A DNA stretch of 64,000 bases from Rhineura floridana (lineage: Eukaryota; Chordata; Lepidosauria; Squamata; Rhineuridae). The translations under genes were made by a program, and so were the position numbers. Where the stretch lies: assembly GCF_030035675.1 (NCBI RefSeq), contig NC_084500.1:14321100-14385099 (forward strand), in the 5' to 3' direction. The notes beneath the pieces are model-generated. The model saw only the letters and a list, made by a program, of their open reading frames with translations, was not told the DNA's origin and made no database searches. This document shows positions 59,201 to 64,000 of this stretch, in pieces. Each line of letters begins with the position of its first letter. The stretch's first letter is position 1.

Positions 59201-62200
59201 TTTGGCTCCTAGGGATGCCTGCATTAACAAGGATCTCATTCTCAGGAAAAAAATGGAAGAGGGCGTGGCTGTGACTATCATGAAGGGACCCTGCACTTCC
59301 GAATTTGCCACTACACTACTGCCCACCTGTAATAAAGAACCATGTAAAAGAAACATGAGGACAGGAAGATGCCTTACCCTGAGTCAGACCACTGGTCCAC
59401 CTAGCTTAGTATTGTCTACACTGACTGGCAGTGGGTCTCCAGGGTTTCAGACAAGGGAACACTCCCAGTCCTAGTTACAGCCCTTCCCAAAAGCTGTGCA
59501 TTCTCTCTGTTTCCGATGTTTAGGAGGTGAGTGCCACTGCTTGTTACCAAAATGGCACTACCCACCCAGGCACTACCCACTTCAGGAAACAATAAGGTTT
59601 GCAGAAGTACAAAAGAGCTTTAAGGAAAGGGTGTGTGAAAACCAGCCCAAGGAGGACTGAGCATGCTAGTGGCCATGGGACGCTGGCTGTTCGTTGTGGG
59701 GGTGGGATAGAAAACCAGCCTGTGGGGACGGGGAATAGCATTGTGGAAGAGGGCACGCGTGGCTGAACAGGAGCACCCCACCTGCCACCTTTTGTTGCAG
59801 GTCCCACTTGTCTGAAAATGGGTCCTATATTTCGGATGCTGAAATATCACAGAGCTGCTTCAGGCTTCGCAAAAAGTGTTCGACTAGAAAGTTTTTTGGT
59901 TTATGAGCTGCTGTTTCTATGAATGTCCCCACTTTGTGCTGTGACATAAGATCTTGACCAAGAAATTATCTTTTTTTCAGAAATGCAAGATTTCTGCTCC
60001 CATTTTAATTACAATTCTTCTCCTTCGTTTCTATTCATTATGTATCGCAATTGTTAGAAACAATGTTAAAAAGTATTGACACCTACCCCCCCCCCAAGAG
60101 AAACAGTTGTCTAAGGGATCTCTCAATCTCTCTTACAGAAGAAGAGTTAATTTGTTATTATTTGATTTATATCCCGCCCTTCCTCCCAGCAGGAGTCCAG
60201 AGCTGGTGCTATCTGTCACAACAGTGTCAAGACCAAGGCTGTCAAGGTAACTCAACACAAATCTCTCAAAGGGCTTTTAAGGGTGCTTAAATCAGTGTTG
60301 GATCGGGGCCAAGGTGACCGTTCCCATGAGCACATTCCTGGGGACAGGCCAAGATTGCTGTTGTAGGAATCAACAGAGTTTGGAAAAGTTACTTTTTTGA
60401 ACTACAACTCCCATCAGCCCCAGCCAGCTGTAGTTCAAAAAAGTAACTTTTCCAAGCTCTAGGAATCAAAGTGTACTAGGGGTGGTTGCCTGGAGGATAG
60501 CAGTTCCTGGGAACACCGGCTAAGGGACAGAAACCTAAAGTAGCCACTATTTTGTTACCACCATAAGAGGCATACAATTCAGAAAAAAAGCCTCATTTGC
60601 TCTATGCTCCAACTTCATTATTATTGTATTTATTTATTGCATTTATACTCCGCCTTTCTTTCACCATGGAACCCAAGGCAGCATACGTGTTCCCAGGCGG
60701 TCTTCCATCCAGGCACTGACCAAACACAAACCTGCTTAGCTTCAGCAAGGTGGTGGCCTCATGTGCTTTCAGACCATACCCTGGGAAAACTTTCCGTGCA
60801 CATCACTGATAAGGTCTGGGCAGTAGCCCAGATATCTATCCCTTCTGCTGCCTGCCACCTGGTAAACTTTGGGTGGGCTCAATGGGAGGCACTGGAAGGG
60901 CACATTGCTCAGGGTCCCATCAAACCCAGGACTAGGTCTGCACAACATCATGATCAATACCAGGAAGGGAGGGGGAAAGCACTCTGGAGAGGGGAAGAGC
61001 ATGGCTTATTATTATTATTGTTGGATTGCTGTATCCAAAGGAGTTCTACTTAAGAATAGACCTATTAGAATTAGTGGGCCTATGTTAGCCATTTCCATTC
61101 ATTTAAATGTATTCAAGTATGCCTAACTAATCTTGGATACAACCCATCTTTGCCAACGTTATTACTACTCCTTACCTAATTTTCAAAGATACTCAAGGTG
61201 GCTTACAATTCACAATATAACAACATCACAGCATGTTAACAAACCACCCACATTCACATCGAAGCCACACCTCCAAAAAAATCCAAAACAGCCACTGAAA
61301 CTAAGATGAGCCATCAAAAAGAGGATGATTGTGCTAAAGCCTTTTTGAAGCAACCAGGTTTTTAAACCAGCTACCTAAAACAATAGTGATGGTAGACCCC
61401 AGCCTTCCCCCAAGCTGGTGCCCTCCAGATGTTGTTGGACTATATTTCCATAAGCCTCAGCCAGCATGGCTAGTGGTCAGGGATTATGGGAATTGTAGTC
61501 CAGAGAATTTGGAGGGCACTGTAGTGGTTAGAGCAGCCTTTCCCAACCAGTATGCCTCCAGATGTTGTTGGACTACAACTCCCACCTTACTGACCATTGG
61601 CAATGCTAGCTGAGGCTGATGGGAATAATAATAATAATAATAAATAATAAAATTTTATTTCTAGGCCGCCTATCTGGCCGAATTAACGGCCACTCTAGGC
61701 GGCGTACATAGACTAAAATATAACATATAATACAAAACAAAACCCCAGTAGTCTATAGACATCCCGAGCAGCAGGTTCACGCACACATACACACACACGG
61801 TCTCTGGCCCCTTCAGCAGTTGCTGCTTTTGTAGCTGGAGAGAGACAGGGCCCCGTCCTTCCGGGCCAGGTGGAAATCAGCCAGAAATGCAGGGAGCAGG
61901 TCTTGCAGAAACTCACACAGGTAGATGTGTGAACTGTGGTCCAACAACATCTGGAGGCACACTGGTTGGGAAAGGCTGGGTTACAGTGTTGGACTACGAC
62001 CCAGAAGACCAGGGTTCGAATCCCCACATAGCCATGAAGCTCACTGTGTGACCTTGGGCCAGTTATTGCCTCTTAGCCTCAGAGGAAGGCAATGGTAAGC
62101 CACCTCTGAATACCACTTACTATGAAAACTCTATTCATAGGGTTGCCATAAGTCAGAACCGACTTGAAGGCAGTCCATTTCCATTTAAGTTGGGGAAGGC

Positions 62201-63615
62201 TGGTGTCTGTGTTCCTGAACCTGGCTAACAATTTACAAAGCATGGTTTGCCGGGAGACAGTGTTCTGCTGGTCCCAATTATTTCAACAGCGCAACCTTTC
62301 CCTTCTTTTTCTTTTTCCTTTTCGCTAAAATAGTCTTCTTTTCCCATCCTTCCGACAGAACCCCGTCAGTGGGAACATTTGTTTGATAACTGTGGAAAAA
62401 GTCAACAATCCCCAATCAACATCCTCACCAGCAAAGCAACATACAAGTCGGACCTCAAGCCGTTCAAGTTCGAAAAGTATGATACCGAGCAAGATAAGAA
62501 ATGGACCGTACGAAACAACGGCCATACAGGTGAGATGAAAAAAGAATCTTCATCTCTCTCATCATATAAGATTTAACCTACTGATTTGTGCATTACAGGA
62601 TTAGCCAGTGTGGGGCTCTCCAGATGTCAGGGGTCTCCTCCTCCCATCAGTCACAGCCAGGATGGCCAATGGCCAGGGATGATGGGATCTGGAGTCCAAC
62701 AACATCTCGAGGACCACAGGTTAACCTCTTCTGTGTTTAGGTGATATGTGTGGTCTTGGTGGCAGCCATGGTCTCAATGGAGGCATTCCCTCTTCTGTAG
62801 AGATGGAAGGATTGGTCCATTTTGGTTTCCCTCAGTTTCTCATTTTTCCAATCTTCAGTTTTCCACATCAGTTTCAGTTTTCTCTTAAGTCCTCAAGGAA
62901 ATCCATCAGCATTTTAGTGTGAATTTCTCCTACTGTGCACATATTTCTCCTAATAGATTTGTGTACTGTTTTTGGAAAGAGTGAATATGGTTGGTTCGTC
63001 TTTAAATGCAACGTGGACCACAATTTTCATCAGATGATGCTTGGCATTTGCACTTTTTAGAAGTCTTTGTATTAAAAGCCATAACTTTTTTTTAAAAAAT
63101 GTGCTTCCTGGTTATTTGGAGCCACCTTTTAAAATCAATGAACAGTGCAATCCAATACATATCTGTTCAGAATAACTGTTTACATTATAAGCAGCTAATT
63201 GTCAGGGCCTGCAAAGTGCTGTTCATGGGGCTTTGCCACCATGTCTTTACCTACCCCACATATGATGTCAGGTCAGGTGTAGGGCAGCTAGGTGTGGCTC
63301 AACCTTGCAGGCCAAATGGGGAAGCCTGGTGGGCTTAATCAGGTCAATGCAGCTAAGGTTCCCCTCAACCAGGGTTTATAATGATAAAATATTTTTTGAA
63401 AGAAATAGATGAACTGACCAGACACTCCTGTTTTGCCTCCCTCAGTCCAAGTGGATCTTGATGGATCAGCAAAGATTGAATCAGGGGGCCTCCTGGGTAA
63501 ATACAAAGCGATGCAATTTCACTTCCATTGGGGCTACAACGAGGGCCGGGGGGAACGTTCCAAGGCGAGCCCTGGATCGGAGCACAGCATTGACGGGGAG
63601 AGATATGCTATGGAG
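38179..63615 (+). CDS. CA4/CA15-like extracellular carbonic anhydrase (5' part, four exons)
   Basis: Catalyses reversible CO2 hydration outside the cell; CA4-type enzymes are GPI-anchored, but that end lies beyond the window. Exons 38179-38239, 60139-60246 (or a later start), 62359-62529 and 63446-63615 join with GT-AG introns in phases 1, 1, 1 and then 0. Exon 1 gives a signal peptide ([19 protein letters not shown]). Exon 2 gives [14 protein letters not shown], exon 3 [19 protein letters not shown] and the proton-shuttle histidine position in NNGHT, exon 4 MQFHFHWG with the first two zinc histidines and [14 protein letters not shown]. The WCY element and extra N-terminal cysteines are marks of the CA4/CA15/CA17 group and not of cytosolic enzymes. 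The third zinc histidine is beyond the edge. The first intron is about 22 kb. I cannot decide between CA4 and a CA15/CA17 relative. Confidence 0.9.
38737..38905 (+). mobile_element. tRNA-derived squamate SINE
   Basis: ggctcagtggcagagcgctt, gcatgcagacagtcccaggt and gacccc-atgctaccagtaag; the tail is degraded. 38240-38736 is intron 1 with no other feature. Confidence 0.75.
39736..40115 (+). mobile_element. Sauria-type SINE, split by an L2 tail
   Basis: Head agccagtgtggtgtagtggt and box B (GGGTTCGAATCC) at 39736-39891; the BovB-like tail resumes at 40048 (ttaccatgaaaaccctatt). The target duplication is ATAGGTTATGTAT (39723-39735) and ATAGGTTACATAT (40116-40128). Confidence 0.9.
39892..40047 (-). 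mobile_element. L2-type LINE 3' end nested in the Sauria SINE
   Basis: ttatttatttatttatggta and ccgccccatagccaaagctc: an antisense L2 tail. ACTTA flanks it at 39887-39891 and 40048-40052, and the SINE reads on intact across the site (ccacttaccatg). Confidence 0.85.
40236..40352. mobile_element. Harbinger-like MITE, aagtaag family relative
   Basis: ctagtcattctcagtggaga and cccattgaaattaatgtatg pair with cattcatcttaatgggtcca and gagcataactaatgttgaat. Confidence 0.55.
40426..40578 (-). mobile_element. tRNA-derived squamate SINE, head damaged
   Basis: aacatgggaagctgcattct and gtctacactgactggcagca; the copy ends before the box A region. Confidence 0.8.
40723..40960. mobile_element. GC-rich insertion with 8-bp target duplication, family unknown
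   Basis: TCAGAGTA occurs at 40715-40722 and again at 40961-40968. Between them is a CpG-rich unit (gtgcgagtcgtttccgactc, gtgacgtcttgcgacg, gaccacggatggatggaagg) unlike its surroundings. The target is an aagtaag-type MITE (cagagtagacccactgaaat). No terminal inverted repeats are seen, so a SINE is as likely as a DNA element. Confidence 0.65.
41159..41596 (+). mobile_element. hAT-like MITE, TAGGGATGG family, complete copy
   Basis: Begins TAGGGATGGAAGG and ends CCCCATTCCTA (inverted). The flanks are CTCAGAAG (41151-41158) and CTCAGACG (41597-41604), an 8-bp duplication with one mismatch. It lies inside an aagtaag-type MITE whose halves are 41117-41158 and 41597-41735. Confidence 0.85.
42869..43046. 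mobile_element. MITE with GGTCACATCCACACCAT ends
   Basis: The left end ggtcacatccacaccataca and the right end tgtatggtgtggatgtgacc are near-perfect inverted repeats of more than 25 bp. The inner part repeats cccaggggga and tcctgggaactg. From 41736 to 42868 I see nothing else apart from a G run near 42610. Confidence 0.8.
43255..43352. mobile_element. Foldback MITE copy, shortened
   Basis: tgttggactctaactcccat and agagttcaacaacatttgtc are the arms. Confidence 0.6.
43377..43660 (+). mobile_element. CR1 LINE 3' end with (ATTCTATG)n tail
   Basis: ggaaaaacttcctaactgtt, gtggtgggctctccaacact, ggactggatggccttacagg and the tail attctatgattctatg, the diagnostic CR1 3' repeat. Confidence 0.88.
44040..47095 (-). 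mobile_element. CR1 LINE, split by an L2 insertion
   Basis: On the minus strand, from 47095 downward: endonuclease part ([20 protein letters not shown]), then after the L2 insert the rest of the endonuclease, a linker ([16 protein letters not shown]), RT ([39 protein letters not shown]) and the C-terminus ([36 protein letters not shown]). Several frame breaks are present. The element is 5'-truncated near 47095, and the 3' UTR reaches about 44040. Confidence 0.88.
45952..46919 (+). mobile_element. L2 LINE 3' part inserted into the CR1 element
   Basis: The open frame to 46756 reads [88 protein letters not shown] and ends TWLCSQAF, the L2 RT C-terminus, without any break. The 3' UTR has cgcccagagagctattcgct and an (AAATA)n tail. 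AAGTC flanks it at 45947-45951 and 46920-46924. Confidence 0.9.
47100..47215 (+). mobile_element. SINE core with L2-like tail, fragment
   Basis: tgtgtgatcttgggccacta, ggttgttgtgaggataaaac and aagctctttgg: the same core-and-tail combination as at 31910-32125, without the head. Confidence 0.55.
47296..47445. mobile_element. Palindromic hAT-like MITE
   Basis: aatggagactggtggccctg and ggagccaccagtctccactg are the inverted ends; cttggacagctccttgaaaa lies inside. It is the same family as 19768-19945. Confidence 0.8.
47509..47737 (+). mobile_element. Sauria-type SINE, well preserved
   Basis: Head gagccagtgtggtgtattgg, box B (GGGTTCGAATCC), tail gggttgccataaattgggat and gacttgaaggcagtcc. The target duplication is AAGGCCAACACA (47497-47508) and AAGGCCAATACA (47738-47749). 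Confidence 0.92.
47770..47985. mobile_element. hAT-like element, CAGGGGTACCCAAACTG ends
   Basis: The right end is cagtttgggaactgctg. The flanks share CTAGA within the expected 8-bp positions. The interior (gtggtctgtggaccactgg) matches 4487-4791. Confidence 0.7.
48190..48215. repeat. (GA)n microsatellite
   Basis: gagagagagagagagaaaga. A C run follows at 48518-48529. Apart from the repeat shared with 30020-30135 (48740-48860), the region 47994-49984 holds nothing else I can support. Confidence 0.85.
49800..49920. repeat. Short direct duplication
   Basis: gatgcaggaaagcacatcta occurs at about 49795-49814 and 49869-49888, each followed by tctaagcacatattcttatg and gagaccttccacaca or a near match. 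The unit is about 70 bp with small differences. Confidence 0.75.
49985..50110 (-). mobile_element. CR1 LINE 3' fragment
   Basis: gatagaatcatagagttaaa and gccatcgactccaaccccct, antisense. Confidence 0.75.
50440..50930 (+). mobile_element. CAGTGGCGTAG hAT-like element with inner replacement
   Basis: The left part at 50440-50545 (tttttgagagccaggttcca, gccaatcagcatgaaagggg) and the right end at 50825-50930 (agaaggggg-tgtggttttg, aatttaccactacactcct) belong to the family. The 280 bp between do not match its usual interior. Confidence 0.6.
51098..51180 (+). mobile_element. tRNA-derived SINE head
   Basis: ccacagctcagtagtagagc, gcgtgcagaaggtccccgat and ggcaacatcttcaggtaggg. It is truncated after the head and abuts a hAT-like MITE right end (51181-51262). 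Confidence 0.75.
51265..51727 (+). other. Unexplained open frame, about 150 codons
   Basis: The frame continues for 167 codons from 51224, but the first dozen lie in a hAT-like MITE end. The rest reads, for example, [38 protein letters not shown] and [18 protein letters not shown] recognise no domain, and there is no promoter or clear splice site. By length it is the longest open frame that no known element explains. It may be chance. Confidence 0.2.
52243..52590 (+). mobile_element. tRNA-derived SINE split by a foldback MITE
   Basis: The head and middle are at 52243-52385 (gcatctgctttacatgcaga, gttcaatccccggcatctcc, gagagccactgcaagtcagg). The 3' part resumes at about 52531 (aaatctgagctagatgtatc, agtataaggcaccttcc). 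The foldback insert is at 52386-52530 (ccagatgccattggactaca against tgtagtccaacaaaccacaa). Confidence 0.8.
53080..53435 (-). mobile_element. hAT-like MITE, TAGGGATGG family, antisense
   Basis: aaatccaacattctccaatt, tggggaaaatatggcttgca or similar, aatgcattttcat and gaaatggacagattcaccca with a right end catctctgct. Confidence 0.65.
53528..53710 (+). mobile_element. tRNA-derived squamate SINE
   Basis: gtggcagagcgtttgcctgg, gttcaatccccggcgtctcc, gctgctgccagccagtgttg and cagtatatggcagtttgcta. Confidence 0.85.
53840..54165. mobile_element. CR1-group fragments, plus then minus
   Basis: 53840-53945 reads [14 protein letters not shown] on the plus strand, a CR1/L3-type C-terminus. 54040-54165 is antisense 3' UTR (tccccagcaacaggcactca, catcatggcttgcacccact). 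Confidence 0.6.
54495..55093 (+). mobile_element. hAT-like MITE, TAGGGATGG family, carrying a Sauria SINE
   Basis: Begins taaggatggacaaatcgatc and ends ccccattccta. The 8-bp flanks are GCTCTGAG (54487-54494) and GCTCTGAC (55094-55101), one mismatch. The Sauria SINE at 54842-55062 separates its last 18 bp. Confidence 0.88.
54842..55062 (+). mobile_element. Sauria-type SINE nested in the MITE
   Basis: Head gagccagtgtggcgtagtgg, box B (GGGTTCGAATCC), tail catggggtcgccataagtca and gacttgaaggcaatcc. The 13-bp duplication CATTAAATAGTGA is perfect (54829-54841 and 55063-55075), so this is probably the youngest SINE in the window. Confidence 0.95.
55566..56008 (-). mobile_element. CR1 3' end split by a TAGGGATGG hAT-like MITE
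   Basis: CR1 pieces are 55566-55590 (tatagaatcataaagttgga) and 55979-56008 (tcctccagtccagccccttg), neighbours in intact copies. The MITE at 55591-55978 is antisense (gcaaaattgg, cattgtatcagggaaaatt, cagattgacccatccttag). Confidence 0.75.
56010..56110. mobile_element. Half of the palindromic hAT-like MITE
   Basis: caccttggacaggaccttga, aaacccagagcagattacac and gacatggagccaccatctgt match the right half of 19768-19945. Confidence 0.65.
56250..56760. mobile_element. Two CR1-group fragments
   Basis: 56250-56545 is sense (gaagaactgcctaatgggaa, aggggttgcactaggtgacc, accttccaacac). 56600-56760 is antisense of another 3' UTR (gccatcaccacatcttgggg, aagaattgcttccttctctc). Confidence 0.65.
57170..57680 (+). 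mobile_element. hAT-like MITE, TAGGGATGG family, with L2 micro-insert
   Basis: Ordered blocks of the family run from ttgcttctctcaatttctca to gaatttctcccatccctaca. It is interrupted at 57324-57375 by an L2 tail flanked by GAATTT (57318-57323 and 57376-57381). Confidence 0.8.
57324..57375 (-). mobile_element. L2-type LINE tail, 52 bp insertion
   Basis: atttatttattatttgattt, tatatcccgcccttcctccc and agcaggagcccag. It has a perfect 6-bp target duplication, which shows how far L2 tails here can be 5'-truncated. Confidence 0.88.
58370..58690 (-). mobile_element. Two partial SINE cores with L2-like tail
   Basis: 58370-58540 has ttctccaaagaacccaaggc, acaacaaccctgtgaggtag and gatttgaac. 58545-58690 repeats cacaacacccctgcaaggta and gggacttgaacccgagtc. 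Both lack a clear head. Confidence 0.55.
58944..59321 (+). mobile_element. Complete hAT-like non-autonomous element, 378 bp
   Basis: The left end is CAGTGGCGTAGTTGTTCAGG; the right end is gccactacactactg, inverted as CAGTAGTGTAGTGGC. CCCACCTG flanks it exactly on both sides (58936-58943 and 59322-59329). The interior has two inverted gccaatcag/ctgatttgg blocks. There is no coding capacity. Confidence 0.92.
59353..59480 (-). mobile_element. tRNA-derived SINE, 3' half
   Basis: gaggacaggaagatgcctta, ggtccacctagcttagtatt and gggtctccagggtttcagac. The tRNA head is absent. Confidence 0.75.
59595..59822. repeat. Unclassified dispersed repeat, second copy
   Basis: ggtttgcagaagtacaaaag, gactgagcatgctagtggcc, ctgaacaggagcaccccacc and ttttgttgcaggtcccactt parallel 12820-13075 in the same order. 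Confidence 0.5.
60139..60246 (+). CDS. Carbonic anhydrase exon 2 with embedded L2 tail
   Basis: The donor is CAAG|gtaact. The acceptor tctcttacag at 60138 gives a phase-correct start with EEE, followed by 18 in-frame codons ([18 protein letters not shown]) made of an antisense L2 tail, then the conserved [15 protein letters not shown]. Three later acceptors, cctcccag (60189), cagcag (60192) and caggag (60195), lie in the L2-derived part and keep the same phase. I cannot tell which is used. The WCY codons and donor are sure; the 5' boundary is not. Confidence 0.75.
60150..60200 (-). mobile_element. L2-type LINE tail inside carbonic anhydrase exon 2
   Basis: ttattatttgatttatatcc, cgcccttcctcccagcagga and gtccag match the tail at 57324-57375 with one change (gagtccag for gagcccag). 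It ends directly before the SWCY codons. No clean target duplication is seen, so the exact ends are uncertain. Confidence 0.85.
60377..60460. repeat. Perfect 27-bp hairpin in carbonic anhydrase intron 2
   Basis: The arms start ttggaaaagttacttttttg and return as caaaaaagtaacttttccaa with no mismatch over 27 bp. The loop is about 22 bp (actcccatcagccccagcc). It resembles a shortened foldback MITE and lies about 130 bp after exon 2. Confidence 0.85.
60615..60785 (-). mobile_element. 5S rRNA-derived SINE, second copy
   Basis: The minus strand reads ttgctgaagctaagcaggtt, ggtcagtgcctggatggaag and accgcctgggaacac, closer to 5S rRNA than the copy at 27175. The tail is tgccttgggttccatggtga with aaagaaaggcggagtataaa. 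Confidence 0.82.
61402..61522. mobile_element. Foldback MITE copy
   Basis: ggtgccctccagatgttgtt and ccagagaatttggagggcac are the arms; tcagccagcatggctagtgg is in the loop. Confidence 0.75.
61540..61968. mobile_element. Foldback MITE split by an L2-type LINE end
   Basis: The left arm is at 61545-61625 (tatgcctccagatgttgttg). The right arm is at about 61930-61965 (ccaacaacatctggaggcac). The insert at 61626-61925 is an antisense L2-like end with an (AAT)n tail and ggccgcctatctggccgaat. Confidence 0.75.
61970..62190 (+). mobile_element. Sauria-type SINE, head shortened
   Basis: It starts at about gttacagtgttggactacga, has box B (GGGTTCGAATCC) and ends aaccgacttgaaggcagtcc. The first 20 bases of the usual head are missing. 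Confidence 0.85.
62359..62529 (+). CDS. Carbonic anhydrase exon 3
   Basis: Acceptor ccttccgacag, donor ACAG|gtgaga, phase 1 at both ends. It carries [20 protein letters not shown] and [11 protein letters not shown]. The cysteine in DNC matches the one that bonds to the C-terminal half in CA4. Confidence 0.95.
62595..62722. mobile_element. Foldback MITE copy in carbonic anhydrase intron 3
   Basis: tggggctctccagatgtcag and acatctcgaggaccacaggt are the arms. Confidence 0.7.
62800..62998 (+). mobile_element. hAT-like MITE, TAGGGATGG family, partial
   Basis: tagagatggaaggattggtc at the left end, then tggtttccctcagtttctca and gcattttagtgtgaatttct. The middle is deleted. Confidence 0.7.
63446..63615 (+). 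CDS. Carbonic anhydrase exon 4
   Basis: Acceptor tgcctccctcag, donor ATGGAG|gtaaga, phase 0 out. MQFHFHWG holds the first two zinc ligands. The loop between HWG and GSEHS ([13 protein letters not shown]) is about eight residues longer than in human CA4. Confidence 0.95.
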
Positions 63616-64000
63616 GTAAGAGGCACACAGGGATTTGTAGTGTGATCAGAGAACTCTTGACCCAGGGGCCCTGATCCATAGCTCCACAGGCACCCACCCA
63701 CAAGGCTTTCCTTGTTCACTTCCAACATAGGGATTGCTCTGTACAGATGTGTCGGATGCACACTCGGCAACACTGACAGACCTCCTACTTACACAGAGTG
63801 TCCATTGATTGTATGGGAAAACAGACACATGCCGATAAACGTCAGCACACTGTTAACGTGTTGGAGAAGCTCCAATCCTGAATTTGAAAACTGAATGTCG
63901 CAGGGTGTGGGAATTAGTTGTAATGGGCAATCTTGCAACCTGTGTATGAGTGACTAGGGTGAGTGGGAGAAGCAGACCCCCCAAATGGAAAGGCAGACCC
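63616..64000. other. Carbonic anhydrase intron 4, window edge
   Basis: Sequence after the exon 4 donor with no further exon or repeat recognised. The rest of the gene, including the third zinc histidine, must lie to the right. Confidence 0.6.

Noticed and set aside
1-64000. Endogenous retroviruses or other capsid-bearing elements
   Set aside because: I saw no LTR pair, gag, integrase or envelope-like frame; all reverse transcriptase frames belong to LINEs.

Overview
The window looks like nuclear DNA of a squamate reptile, most likely a lizard. The evidence is the repeat set: Sauria-type SINEs whose tails match BovB, BovB (RTE) LINE pieces, CR1 and L2 LINEs, I-group (Vingi-like) LINEs, a 5S rRNA-derived SINE, and many short hAT-like and foldback DNA elements. 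No bacterial-style operons, CRISPR arrays or tRNA/rRNA genes were seen. The species cannot be named from the sequence alone.

Three host genes can be read. ZNHIT3 is on the minus strand (588-10620). It has five coding exons joined by phase-consistent GT-AG introns and a predicted product of 164 residues with all eight HIT zinc-finger ligands. Its first exon lies in a CpG-rich promoter region near 10.4-10.8 kb, and its 6.4-kb first intron holds two I-group LINEs placed 5' to 5'. Next is a single-exon class A GPCR on the minus strand (17013-17978, 321 residues), resembling the lysophospholipid/cannabinoid/melanocortin group but with unusual TM6 residues. Third is the 5' part of a CA4/CA15-like secreted or membrane-anchored carbonic anhydrase on the plus strand. 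Its exons are 38179-38239 (signal peptide), 60139-60246 (WCY exon), 62359-62529 and 63446-63615, and it runs off the right edge.

The most interesting signal is at carbonic anhydrase exon 2. A short antisense L2-type LINE tail lies between the old-looking splice acceptor at 60138 and the conserved WCY codons. It is open in the gene's frame and adds three more AG acceptors, all in the same phase, so a retrotransposon fragment is either part of this exon or supplies its acceptor.

The rest is intergenic or intronic sequence with layered insertions: an L2 LINE inside a CR1 LINE (45952-46919), a Sauria SINE inside a hAT-like MITE (54842-55062), an L2 tail inside a Sauria SINE (39892-40047), a hAT-like MITE inside another MITE (41159-41596), and a complete 378-bp hAT-like element with a perfect 8-bp target duplication (58944-59321). 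Two short open frames (23438-23570 minus, 51265-51727 plus) remain unexplained. The genes show no functional link to one another; they are simply neighbours.
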